57,352 nucleotides of DNA from Ectocarpus siliculosus (taxonomy: Eukaryota; Sar; Phaeophyceae; Ectocarpales; Ectocarpaceae): contig FN649755.1 in the NCBI GenBank assembly GCA_000310025.1, positions 1,285,803 through 1,343,154 on the forward strand, written 5' to 3'. Shown here in pieces: positions 36,701 through 49,900 of the stretch. The notes beneath the pieces were generated by a model. That model was not told the DNA's origin. It was given only the letters and a program-made list of their open reading frames with translations, and made no database searches. Both the position numbers and the translations under genes were made by a program. Numbering within the stretch: the first letter of the stretch is position 1; every line of letters begins with the position of its first letter.

Positions 36701-39700
36701 GGTTGCCTTTGCAACGGCGGAGGCCACGAGAAAACGCTAGAGTCAGCAGTTCGAAGACCCATCAAAGCCAGGTTTCGCTCGGAAATCGAGGGTGGTGGTG
36801 AAAGAAATCCGTTCGTCTCCAATCATGGCCAACCTCGTCGTGGTTGCAGTACAAGGCGCAGTCGGGCCGCGTGGCCGCCCAGTAGAGAGCCCAGGATCTC
36901 CGGAGACCGTCGTCTACCCCGCTCGTGCTGAGGAATACAACAAATATGCGAACGAACAAACACACACGCAAGACGGAGACTTTGTTTTCGTGAAGGCAGC
37001 ATTCTTGTCGGTTCAGTGGACCTTTGATTTTTCAGAGACTGGCGAGCGACTGTTGAGGACAGTAGATGGCATTCTTGCCGGGGGGAGAGATGCTTCTATC
37101 CGCCAAGAGCGACGCAACCTTATGTCTGCCATTCGGTCCCTCCCAGGAGCACGAGCGCTGCAGTTAACGCCCGCACAAAAAAAAACTCTAGTTTCGGCCG
37201 AGGCCGGGGCTCTTGGTTCGTAGACTTTGTTACGGATGGCGGCTCAACAGCTTGGAGGCTTTGAGTTTTTCGATGGTCCATTCTTAGCTGCCAAGACATT
37301 AAGTATGGGCGCTAACTTCACTGTATCTCGGACGAGACGTCCCTCCCATGGACAGTTATGCCTCCCTTAAGGACAACAAAAATGAGGAAACTCCCCCTGG
37401 TTGAGGACCACTCTTTTTCACAGGGATGGTGGCTCGCAGAGTGTAAAACATCATGAGGAGGGGTACTAACCTTCAGGACACTTCTCCGGCTTAAGGACAC
37501 AATTTTTATTTGCAAAACACCAGGTGTGTCCGTAGCCGAGGTTCGGCTGTACTCTTACCGAAACAGTTAGACTAGGACCGAACGGCAATAAATGGCCTCA
37601 GGCGCCCAATGTACAAACCCTTACAGAGGTACTACGCGCCCCACGTAGTCCCACGCCTTTGCGGTGACGAATGTGTGACACCGGCTAAACACTGGACTTC
37701 GCTGTGTTGCGCGCAGTACTGGCACTGATGATTCGGGTTAATGCCAGCCAGCATATCAGCGCTACAGCAGCGCAAGGTGTAGCAATTAACCTGTGGCACT
37801 CCCCTTGGTTGCACCCCTCGAGGGCGACCACTGTTGTTACGCATGTGCATTAGTCTGTAGTACTCACAGCATCTCGTTGAAGGCAATGTGCTTCTGAACG
37901 GTGGCGTAGCTCATGTACAGAACCGTGGCCCACACCCCGTCCGCGACGGGGGCGACGTCGAACAGCCTCTGCAAAAAACCAAGAGAACACAAAGTTAAAG
38001 AAAAATTGCATACAATTAGCACCCGCACTTACGAACCTCTAGTTTTTTTGCCGAGGCATAGGGTTGTGCTGCAAATTTCCGCTACTATGCAAGTTCTATA
38101 GTGTAGGAGGGGAACAATTAGTTGGTGCTCAACTTCTAAACTGCCGAGATCTTAGGTGCAGGCGCTAGCTGTATCAGTCGAGGACGAAAAACAAAAAAAA
38201 CTACCAAGGGTAGGGTTGGGGGCGCCAACGGCGACACTCCGCTGGAATCTCGCACGACGCACAGTAGTTCCAAGTACAAGGCTGCGGCGGTGGGTGCATG
38301 TACAACCTTCCTTACCGCCGCGACAGGGACGCTGACGTAAGCTGGGCTCGACATTCACACGAGCATCAGACGTCCAAGCACGTTAGCTATGCTACGGCTT
38401 TTCGTTCTTAAATTAGTCCCCTTCAAAATCTTGCAGTGGTGGTCGTCTTACCTGGTCCCACTCTTCGCGAACGAACTCCGCCGAGCGCACGTATCCAGTA
38501 ACGGCCGTCACAGGAATGTTCTTCCGGACAGCACAACGGGAATATTTTGAGGGGCAGGACGAAGGACGATTGACGGTACGAAACCGGCGACGGCGTGTTG
38601 ACGGTAGTCAGTGGTGCACGTGGGACCAGGGAGGATAACGGCGCGGGGGACCTCACGGAAGAGTTCCGTGTGTTCGGCCGTCTGTTTGTCTACGGTTTTC
38701 GTCGGCGTTTCGAGTCCCAAAACCGCGCAAAAACAAAGTGTATGTCCCTTCGAGCTTGGCATTGTTTGTATTGCGGCCTCTTCTTCCGCCGTTCTATTAT
38801 CTTCGGAACCGCAGCAACAAGACGCAGGCGCATCGTTCGCTCTTTTCTCTCCTCCCCTCCCCTCCCTCCCCCCCCCCTCCCTCTCGTTTCTCTTTGCAAC
38901 CGTAGTGACAGCGGTGGTATTTTCTCTGGAGCGTTACGAGAAGCGCACACACCTGTATTCCATGGATATACTCGACGTTGTCTCCAAACCACGTGGTGTA
39001 GTCGATCTTGCCCTCGAAGAAAATTCCGGTAACCTGGGCGAGCGAATCAACTCCATGCTTGAATACATGGGAATGGCTGAAACATGTGTGTGTGTAACTA
39101 TGCCCCGCCCAAAACATTCAACCAGGAGGTGGGGCCTGACGGGTATGGATCCGTTGGACGGACACTTGTCCGATATTGTCGTGTGCGCCATGGTGACGTC
39201 TGAAAGAACTGTGGCAACCAGATATTTCCGGGTGGTGGCACCCATTCTGTCTCCCCCGATCGACCTGTCTCTCAGAGACGACGAGGCTGATGTGTGTGGC
39301 ATTTTTAAACAGGAGATCTGCTCGAACGGAAGTTAGGCTGATCGTTGAGCAAGACCTTGACTCTGTCCGACGGGACGCGCGGCCTGGTACAGCCAAGACG
39401 TGAACGTCTCCCGATTTCGGGCACATCTCCTTGTTGCCAAGGCAGAAGCAGGCGGTATCTTGTTTGAGTTTTTTCGGACGACGATGCCGCTTGCGCGCGA
39501 GGTTCACCGTTCCCTTCTCCACGAGAGAGTACAGTCAATCGCATACCGTGTCCCAGAAACTGAAATAATAAATAGTAATCAAGGCACATAACGCAAACAA
39601 AACGAAGTAATTCCGTGAACATCAAGACTGAGTTACCATGACCAACAACCACCCTGCTTGACGCTTTGTTCATACGCTTTGATATGGATCTGGCGACGCC

Positions 39701-42700
39701 ACCCTGCAGACACTTGTCCGCACACGAAAAAATGCGGTGTGAAAAGGGCGGTCGCACCATGTACGGCGGGTTTTAATTGGCTGGGATATATGGCGGTCAA
39801 TACCAGCAGTCCGACCACCGCCTGGTTCGGGGACCCTCACCCTGTCCAATGTATCGCCATACCTTGTTGCGAACGAAGTCAACGGGGTGGTTGTTGTTGC
39901 TGTCCTTGAGCAAGAAGTACGAGTCGATCGATCGGGCCACAACGCCAGTCTGCAGCCGGCCGAGGCCTCTGAGCTTGGAGTTGCCCGTGGCGATCGCCCA
40001 AAGGGTCATGGCATAGAAGAAGTTGGCGTCTTCGGACGTCGACTCCTGTACACATGGAAGGAACATGTTCCGCCAAGCAAATAGAAACAGGAAGTGTTAC
40101 AGCAGTGACGGTTTCGAACAGTCGACGTCGACTCGGGCGTGCGAAGAAACAAGTACCGTCAAGCATTAGTAAAGGATCAATGGGAGGGCAAAGGTGGTGG
40201 TTTTGGCCAGGGTTGTGGGGCTGGAGCTACTAGCGGTGTGTTGCATGAGAAGAAGCAGGCGCGAGGGGCAAGAACGAATCAGTCGACCACAGATGGTGGT
40301 TCGATGACTGCCGGCGAAGCGTTTAGGCAGCAACAACAACAGCGCAGTCTGGCATCATCGACTGTGCCACCACGGAGTGAAGAGCCCATGGAGGCTCGTT
40401 CGAAGTCGAACAGACACAAACCCCGGCCGGCGGTGGTTTTTGATCAAAAACTAGTGTCAGTGTGGGTAGTATTACCGTGTGCGGGGTGTGGTACCGTTTG
40501 GCGCCCTATTTTTTATCGGGCTCATGCCGACCCGGAAAAATACCACCATTCGGTGTTGTATCTTTGGGGTAGGTTGTCTTGTGCCGTGTATACGGTACTT
40601 ACCTGGTCCTTTCCGTCGTACGAGAAGAGCAAGCCCCTCGCCCAGCTGTGGCCGCTGAACCAGTCGAAGGAACGGAACTGGGGGAAATATTCATCCTCCT
40701 GAAGCCAGCAAAAAGTGGTTTTGTTGGTACGGGTATGGGAATTCTTCTGTGTGACCATTGCTCGGGGCTCTCGAGTTAGAGAAGAGATACCGTAGGGTAG
40801 GTACAAACTGCTTTTCCCTTGGACGAGTATTACAACAACACACGTGTAACCCGTAGGCATAGTTTTTGCTCGTGGGGTCGGAGATAGTTCTGGTTGTGAC
40901 CCTGTAGCTGTGTCTGAACAACAACTGATATCAGGCAACCACACCGGAACAGCCCTAGGACCAAGCCGAAAGCCAAGACAAGAACAACACAGGTGACCGG
41001 ACTCATGTCGATCAAAAAAGTGCGCACGGTCGAAAATATTGCGGAAGAAGAGGCTGGAATGGTTAAGGCTATACAACAACACACGCTTCCAATAGGGCGA
41101 CGTTGTAGCCATCTTGCCCTATCAAGAACATTCGAGGTCGACCTTCATCGCTGCGGGAAGTTGTGCAGGATTGCACGAAGTGGCGCGAAGGAGCGTCAGA
41201 TACTGAAACACACCCTCCCTGAGGGACTCGGAGAGAGAATCCGAAATAGCTGAGAACGCATCGCATCAACCCCCCCCCCAACGTTGTACTAAAAAGCTCC
41301 CAAATGTTGGTGGTGTCTCTAGTAGGTGTAGGAACGGTGCTCCGTCTCGGAAGGGACGCGTGGTCAATGGTCAAATGACTACGGCGAGCAACAAATGAGT
41401 ACGCCGCCAACGTTGTACTATGGACACCTAGACTTCCTTGCCACAAGCGAGTGGCTATCGGGTTGTGTGCGCAAACTAGCATCATTGCATTTTGTTCTTG
41501 AACCTAAACCTTGTTGGGGCTGTTGACGTCGCGGACGAGAGAGTCCACCCAGTTCTTGTTGTCGGAGTCGGCCCACTCGGGACGCAGATGGGCGAGGGCG
41601 GCCGCGGCGTGCAGGAGATAGGAGTAGTGGAAGTGCTGGATTTCGTTCGGATCGTTGTTGTTCGTTCGGGAAGAGAGACAATAACGATGATGGCGGACAA
41701 TGGAGAGAGAGAGAGCGGAACGAGCGTGAGGTGTGTGAGTGAGTGATACTACAACCAAAAAGAGAGGTGACAGGAACGGGAGGTTGCAGGGGGGCGAGGG
41801 GGGGAAACAAACAAACGAACGTACTACAGACCGGGCTACACCACCAGCGCTGTTGCATGTAGCTCGTGACCACGCACGAATATTCCAAGCGCGGCTGTTG
41901 GTAGCGGGGTTCACGTGTATGTGGTGCAACAAGCTGCGCGATTGGAGCATTTGCGTGGAAGAAAATGCAAGCCAGGATGAGACATGTGGCAAGAGGGTAC
42001 CATGCCAAAACGCATTTTACAACTATGGGGGTACACGGGACGCACTGTTGTGGATATTTCTCAGAAACGGCCGTTGGTTACACATCGTGCGGGTACCCGT
42101 GTATGCGTGGTTGCTCAGCAACCAGCAGGGCGCGGCGGAAATCCTCCTTTTCATGTTTTGACCTTTTTATTCACAGCGTTTCGCTTCCAAACTTCCAAAT
42201 TTCCAAATCTCCAAATCTCCAAATTCGAAACTCCGACTTTCCAGATTTCAAGGTTTTTTTGTTGGGGAAAGAACTTGTTGCAATTTTTCGGTGCCACTAG
42301 TTTCCAAGTTTTCGCTGTGTTTGAAAACGGCCCCAAGAAAAGCTCCCGAGTGCGAATCGCCGCACGCACAAACGCCGTTTCACCGGCTTTCGCATCTCTC
42401 TTAATAGATCGGCAAACAGGGTGCCCACGCCGACAAGGCTCGTCTTGGAACGATCTCGTCTCGAGAGGTTTCCTCGCACGTCTTGGTCGCTTGCCTACCG
42501 AGTGTTCGTGCTCGCTACATACTCACGTGGTCGTTGTAAAAAGCCGCGTAGAAGTCGGCGCTCTCGTTCCCCTCTTCCAGCCCGAGGGCCCCGATGATTC
42601 CGCCCCACGCCTGGTCCGCGGCGGCGGCCACAAAGACGGCCAATTAGCGGTATGTTTCGACCACATCAACACCAACCACCTAACCAGTTCTCTGTCTCGT

Positions 42701-43840
42701 GCGTATACCAACAGTGGGCATACGAGGGCGAGCGTTCCTCCTCCCGCCTAATATTCCTACAGGGGTTTCTGTCGTTTGCTTGCCTGGCACTCTGTCGCAT
42801 ATGTATATTTTTATTGTATTACCCGGCCAGCTTTGACTCATTCACAAACGGTGGGGGGAAATGAGCGGGCTTGAGTCGAAGGGAAAACTCCCTAGTGACA
42901 TGCACCGGGCGAGGGGGATTCTGTCTCGTCGAGGTCGAGGATATATCGAACGAGTTGGTGTATATGGCTGCAAGAGAAAGTGGGAATATTGTCGAAGGCG
43001 AAGGCCCACACGACGGGAGGGAAGCATTTGGTATCTGCGGTTTTTCGAATAAATGAATAGGAAGAGTTTCAAAGGCGAAAGCTCAGACGACCACAGGTAT
43101 CTACTGCGGTTTTCCAATACACATGGAAAGAAGATTCTCAAAGGCAAAGTCTCAGACGACCAGAGGGAAACACTTTCTCACCGTGTCATAGGTGAGGGGG
43201 TTGCCGTTCGTGCCTTCGAGGTACGAGTCAAGGCCAATCTCCACCTGGTCGACACACATTGGAAGCAGGTCGTCCCTGGCAGGAATAATACATGTGAAAC
43301 TCAGGTGGGGGCGCTACGTATACGTTTTGGGGAACCTGGGCCAAGGTGAAGACGATTTGCTTTGTTTTTTGTTTTTTGGAACTGTTTATGGTGTATGCCG
43401 TTTGTTCCGTTGACTTCCCCGCCCGCCCCCCCCCCGCAGCTCGCGAAACGCTTGTGCATTGAGGCCGGAGGAAGTCCAGCGCACGCTTACCTCCAAACCA
43501 AAACAACGACAACGACAACGACAACGACAACAACGGCAACAACGACAACAACGACAACAACGACAACAACAGCAGCAACAACAGCAGCAGCAACAACAAC
43601 AACAACAAATAGCGGTGAAGACGGAAAAAATGCCGGCGGTTAAAACACCAAGACCTGTTCATGCTCAGTCCCTGCGCCTCACCTGCCGATCTCTTCCGCG
43701 ATGAGGCACATCTGTGCGTAGGCCATGAGATTCTTGGCGCCAAAGTACACGCTAGAGCCGGCAACGGCGGCAAGGTTGAGCGGCTTCTCGATCTCTTCCT
43801 CGAGGTGGTGCTCGATCCACCCCCTGTTGATGCCGTTGTT

Positions 43841-43892
<52 letters not shown>

Positions 43893-46053
43893 GTTTGTTC
43901 TAGTTGCTTGTTGTTGTTCATAGTGTTGATGGTGGTTGTGTGATATCTTGAGCGTCGTCCTGCAGTGTTTCCAGCACCTCCCCATATGCTCAAGGTTAAA
44001 TGATTGTGAATAGACGCACTTTTGCTACAGAAGAGCGGCCCGCAAAATCTAAGGCACAAACGAAACCAACGAACTAGAACCACGCTACGCTTTCTCGCCA
44101 AATTACGATGAAAGTCTTACGTACGATCAACCTTGCAGCATTTGTTGAATCCACAGCACAGTGGTAACATGCTGTTGACGACAGCATATACGAAGAGGAT
44201 GGTCGAGATTGCACAATTATTGCGTCCCCGAAACTGAAAATTAAACAATACCCGAACAAAACGCCGGAAACAAACAACATATAGCTAGTAAATAACCCAC
44301 CGAAACAAAATACTGCACTCCTGCCAGAGACTGGAACGCCACCCAGAAATTTCTACCATGCATCAAACACACCACGAGTCACCCTCGGAGGGTGTCCTGG
44401 TCTATATCAATGCTACAGGTTTGGCGTGTCCATTGTTATATTTTGTATTTTTCAGGTTTGGGGGCGCAACATCGCCAACTTCTGTCGGTGAAGGACTTTC
44501 TACCGTACAACGTCTCACGGTTCCGTGTCACTAGTGATGGAGGAGGCCTAGCGGATACCACAATGTCATGATAATAACTGAGCACGTGACGCTGTCCGTA
44601 CCAACTACTGTAATGGTCTCGCATTTCCGCGTCGCCAGTGATCGAGGAGGCGAGTGCATACCACAATATGATTAAATGACCGAGCAGGTCTGTAACTGTG
44701 ACGCTGTCTGTACTACCCAAAGGTGTCACATTTCGGCGTCGCTGGTGATGGAGGAGGCGGGAGGCGCCCACTCGAAATCCGGGAGGTCGTTCTCGTGGAG
44801 CTCCCATTCGGACCCCAAGATCAGCTGCATGTCGCCCTTCGTGGGGCTGCTCATGAACAGACCGGTCTTGACGTCGTCCGCCAACAGATCCTGGACGAAG
44901 GAGAGAAAGGAAAGAAAACAATAAAAATTGAGTGCTTTAACACGGACCTGGTAGAATTACGGCGGTTCCACAAGGAAAAGAAGCAGAAGAAGACGAAGAA
45001 GACATGTGAACGGGCGTGGCTTGTTCCCGAAAGGATATTATTAGAAGGGCGGGGTAATTAAAGGCATTAGCGATATTCGTGCGTCACAATCAGCGCCTCT
45101 CGCGCATGCCAAAGAAACGGCAGGCGGCGACATTTGGAAGATGTACTTGGTACCAACAGGAGGTTACGCTCGCTCTCCGTTACGAATGCGTCGCGGAACG
45201 GCCGCGAACAAATAACGTGAACAACACCAAAAATGCAGCACCTGGTGGTGGGGCAGCGCGTAGTGAAGGAGTTCCACGGACGCGTTCCCGCCGGTGATCC
45301 AAGACAGGCTGTAGCAGCCTCGGTTGCTGTCGGTCTCGTTCACCCACCCCTGTCAGCGGTTGGACACTGTCGTGGTGATCGCACCGTTGCTACTACTACT
45401 GCTGCTGCTGCTGCGAACAACTTTCGTGCTACTTCGTGATGTTGGTCTGTTTCCATACTCTCTAAAAGGCGTTCAAGCGTCTACCCATTCCCGCCAAGCA
45501 TTCTCGTGTCATGCAGACCCTACAGAAAGAGAAAAAGATGATATCAACAACCCATTGCAGCCCAAATACTCGTGTCATGCAGACCATACAGAAAAACGGA
45601 GGTTCTCTCCACCCATAGCCACCAAAAACATAATGCAGACCCTGCCGAAGAAAGTCGGATTTTTTCTGCTGTCAGCCACCTACTGTATGTTAACATTGCT
45701 CGTTGCCGTATCACAAATAGTTATCTTTTTGTGAGCGGCAGCAGTCGGTTACCCACCCAGATCTCGCCGCTGATGGGGTACGAGCCAGAGTGCTGGTCGA
45801 GAGCGGAAACGGCGGCCTCGTGCAAAGCGTGCTCGGTGTCGTAGGGCACCAGCGTCGCCCGCAGGGTCCCCTTCATCGTCGTGTTCAACTGGAGCCTGAC
45901 AGAAATATTGGTGGTGGTTTGCTTTGGGACGTGCTTGCACGTTGTGCACTGTATTTATACCCTGGATGGAAACGTCGCGCTAGGCATGTACAGTAGTCTA
46001 CCCCACGTGCTTCAATCACTACCAATCACGACAACAACAACAACAACCACAGC

Positions 46054-46148
<95 letters not shown>

Positions 46149-46941
46149 CCTGTTTGCTGAACATCATGTCGTGCACCTATTTAGATAAAAAAAAATGGCG
46201 TCGGGGTTGGGATGCCCACAACGAGCGAGTTCCTTGGACGGAATCGAGCTGCAAGCAGAGTTGTTTTGATAGCCAGAGGGAAAATATCACCACCAATGCT
46301 TGTCTCTCTTATTTAGACGGATACGGTGCATTGTGCACAGTTTGAAGAAGATGTCGTTCCGAGCTTTTTCCAAAAATAAGGTATACCGTACGTATTACAC
46401 ACCAACCCGTCCATCCTTGTGGAGTGCAGCTGCTTGCAAAACAAACGGTGGTGATGTCCACGCTGGGAAACACACAAGTGCAGCTGCTTGCAAAACAAAC
46501 GGTGGTGATGTCCACGCTGGGAAACACACAACAAGTGCAGCTGCTTGCAAAACAAACGGTGGTGATGTCCACGCTGGGAAACACACAACACGCAAGCGAG
46601 AGCGGTTGTTCCATTGTTTTCGGCCAACGTGGCGAGTCGAACCGGGCGTTTCCGCTTTGGGTTCGATATTGAGGGGAGCGGAGGGAGGGGGGCGCTTCTG
46701 ACCGTAGATCTGGATGCCAACCCCCCCGAACCGGTTGTTCCACGATTGTTCCACGTATATCATCGTCCAGTCGGCTCGGGAGTACCTCATGATCACCGCC
46801 CCTCGTCGTGGGTCTTTTCTATGACAGTCGGATACTGCGACACATTGGTACCACGTGATGTGCCTGCCTGTTCGCCTGCCCCCGCACCCCTTCTCTCTGC
46901 CTCTCTGCCTCTCTGTCTCTCTGTCTCTCTGTCTCTCTCTA

Positions 46942-46972
<31 letters not shown>

Positions 46973-49900
46973 GTCTGTTTGTCCCTCTCTCTAGCAACAG
47001 AAGTCCGAGGTGAAAGAGGGGAAATCCATTATTGGTGTGCTTGGTTGGGTGTTTTTTAATTTTCAGTTTTGGGGACGCAAAAAATAAAAATGTGTAGGTA
47101 TTTTTTCATTTTCAGTATTGGGGACGCAATATTATATATATCGCTTTCTCTTACTTGTTGGGCTCGTTGGGCTGTGCGCTAACGTAGTGGAACTCAACGG
47201 CGGGGTCGCTGGAGTACAGGATCCACAAGCTGCCGTCGTTCAGCTCCAACTCGAAGCGGCCGTCCGGAGAGGTATGGTTGCCGTTACCGTCGTTTATTCC
47301 CTTGAGAATACAAACGAAACGGTTTCGGACACAAGCGATTGGTGGGGGTAGTTAGGGGGTGGACGAGGCGTGAAAATAGAGACATGCTGTACGTGATATG
47401 CCCTCATCCCGAGATAAATATATCAGTTTCAGGAACATCCAGCACGTTGTCTCTCGGCAGGCCCTGCGCACTAAACCTAGGAAGCAGCGGTACACGCTTG
47501 TGGCATCCACTTGTTTAGCTGACGACTCGTCCCCAAAGAAACATGGCCACCTGGATCAAATGGCTGCCTGGATGGTCACACGTGTAAGCCACGGGACATT
47601 GGCATTGGTCTATCCCGCACGAGATGACCCCGCCAGGCACAGGAGAAACACACATCGTTAAGAGTGGGTCACTCGCTCTCACCCTTCCGTTGACCCTGAG
47701 CATGGCATGGATGCTCGATATCTCCGGGGAGAAGTCTTCGTACACCACGGTCGCATACGCCTGTTTTGTTCGTTTTCGAACATCATGAAATCGAGTTAGC
47801 ATTCAGACGACTGAAAGGTTGTCGAACTAATACGCTTTGTCAGCAACAAGTTGAGTTTTTTTTTACCGCTTTGAACGTGCAAACATTAATAGTGGCGGCA
47901 AACAAGACAGTTGAGAGCCGACAAAGTTGACCGGCAAGATTTCTAGGCTATAATTTATTGGATTCTGGGGGGGGGGGGGGGTACTCATAGTCGTGCATGC
48001 CGTAGTCGTTAGACCATTGACCTCGCATCCATACAAAGCCGGGACGGAGCACGCCGGGCTCTCACCCGGACCAAGCTCTCGCATCACCAAGCGTGAAGGG
48101 CCGTGAGGTATTCGGCGAGTCGCATGAATGGTGCGCTGCATCCTGCTACGGGTGTTCGGCATCTTGTGCTTACTTCCTTGCCTACGGAGGACAGCTGCGT
48201 ACGGCTTTATTTATTTTCTGGTTCTTTCACTTCCAGAGGAAGCAATAAGCACTGTGTAACTGCCTCGAGGGTGCTTGACCATTTTAACACAACGTGGTGC
48301 GATCATCCCCATTGCGCGGAGTGAGGGTTCTCTATCCCGCACAACATGATCTACTCGACCACCATTATGGTTACCACAAAAAACTAGGAAAAAACAGAGG
48401 AAAAACAAAAAGCGGTAACCGTGTTGCCGAGCTCACGAAGTGATCGGCTTGTTTTACAACGCCGACGCCAAGCGCCGAAAACCCCGACCCCGATGGCAGA
48501 CACCGAGGCGGGTGGAGGGGGATGGTCTCAAACGTTCGTGTATTGGGGAACCGCGCATGACCTCACCATGCCCCTCACGAGAAAGGTGGTCATGCTGCCG
48601 CCGGTGTTGTTCTCCTGGTCTTCGGAGGTGAAGGTTATATCGGCCGACAGTCCCGAGGGGTCGAAGGCGGAGATCACCGCGACGTGGTTAGCGTTTAGTT
48701 CCTGCGAGAAGAAAAGGCGGGCGGACACAGACGGATGCATGCAAACCAATTCGTGGCGGACAAACGTGTGCGTACAACGGCGATGTGGTGGGCGCTTTAG
48801 CTCCTGTTCCGTTTGGGGCCTGTGCGGAACACACAGCAGTTGGACGTTGAGGCCGGAGGTCCAGCACGCTCGCGGCGGACCGGAGATAATACATACGCCA
48901 CCGGGATGGTTGCTCACGCCTTGAAGACCTTTGTGGAGGGTGGGTGGGGGTGTGAGGGTGAACGATGAGGGCCTCTTGTCGGGTGTCTAGAAGGTTCTAT
49001 AGGATATTCTTCTCAGGAGCCATTACCGAGGTCACCCACTGGGTACCCCACAAACACAAAAAACAAGGTTGATGCACAAATCAAATTGGAGGGAGTGGTG
49101 GAGCTTGTCCTTGCAGCATCGTGGACGGAAGGGCACCTCACGAAGTCATTTCGAATGACCATTCTGTCCACAACAACAAAAACAACAACAACAATATACA
49201 ACGCACACCAATAAGCACCAGAGGCAATCTTCTCACCTGGGCGGTCATAATTAGGTCCTTGTTCGAGGACGTCGCGTACCACTTGAGGCGCCCGTCATCC
49301 GCGAACTGCCCCGGGAAGTACCGAGGGTGGCTGACGTACATGCCGAACGGGTACTCGCTGTTCACAGTCACAAGGTAAGGGAGCGTCCACGCTGCCTTGG
49401 AAGGCCCGTCAATCTGGTGGCGGTTGGGATGAGATACCGCGGCCGCACTGGTAAGGTTTGCAATGCGCATATGTATACTGTAGTATTCGAGTCAAGGTCG
49501 GTTTGAGGAACATTATTTTGCTTCTTATGCCGACATCATGACGAGGGGGAACGAGCACGCTTAGAAGAACCGTCACGCTGTGCCTGAATGTTTTTTCGAG
49601 TAGCGAAGCGACTTCTTTCGTACCACAACTTGGGTTGTTTCGGCACGCAAATGTAGCTGTTGTCGGAGGTTGGGAATGCCAACGGGTTGCTCGGCCGGCG
49701 CACGCTTTATCCGGATTTTTTTCCAACTTCGGAGATAGACACACCAAGATTATCGTAGTTCATGCCGAAGATCTGTTCATCGCGTCCCTGCGAGTGCCTA
49801 GGCACGGAGATGCACAGGCAATATCGCCGTTGGTGTTGTTGTGTGAGGACGCTAAATATGGCGACGTGCAGTCGGATACTGGCGGTGGGCAGGCGGCCAG

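Larger units (their letters stand above)
39863..43823 (-). other. GH81 catalytic core exons (9 to 14)
   Basis: Exon 9 reads [20 protein letters not shown]. Exons 10-11 give LTYDT-AWGGIIG and FYAAFYNDH. Exon 12 begins [17 protein letters not shown]. Exon 13 has [15 protein letters not shown] and YDGKDQ. Exon 14 begins [19 protein letters not shown]. These are the diagnostic GH81 blocks in the family order. In characterised GH81 enzymes the acid and base residues are the Asp of the YNDH block and a Glu of the E-S-x-S-E block; both are intact, so an active enzyme is expected. Nothing is missing between blocks. Confidence 0.93.
44448..47130. repeat. Scattered motif TTTTCAGTTTTGGGGACGCAA
   Basis: Copies lie at about 47060-47081 and 47110-47129 (plus), at 44448-44472 as TTTTTCAGGTTTGGGGGCGC, and inverted at 44211-44236 (just outside this span). 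All are in GH81 introns. The 47110 copy ends about 25 bases from exon 5. Confidence 0.55.

Noticed and set aside
38611-39336. 241-codon plus-strand ORF
   Set aside because: It lies antisense to GH81 exon 15 (38953-39033) and has no recognisable domain; its openness mirrors coding sequence on the other strand plus a C-rich tract.
44436-44729. Read-through extension of GH81 exon 8
   Set aside because: The exon frame meets TGA right after the donor; the open minus-strand frame here consists of ghost copies of the exon end in tandem and does not join exon 9 in phase.
46395-46997. 200-codon minus-strand ORF with Arg/Glu repeats
   Set aside because: Translation of a CT microsatellite and the triplicated intron unit; it does not fit the phase of the neighbouring GH81 exons.
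47977-48070. tRNA or tRNA-derived SINE head (GCCGTAGTCGTTAGACC)
   Set aside because: A faint A-box-like stretch, but no convincing B box or cloverleaf; kept only as a dispersed repeat.
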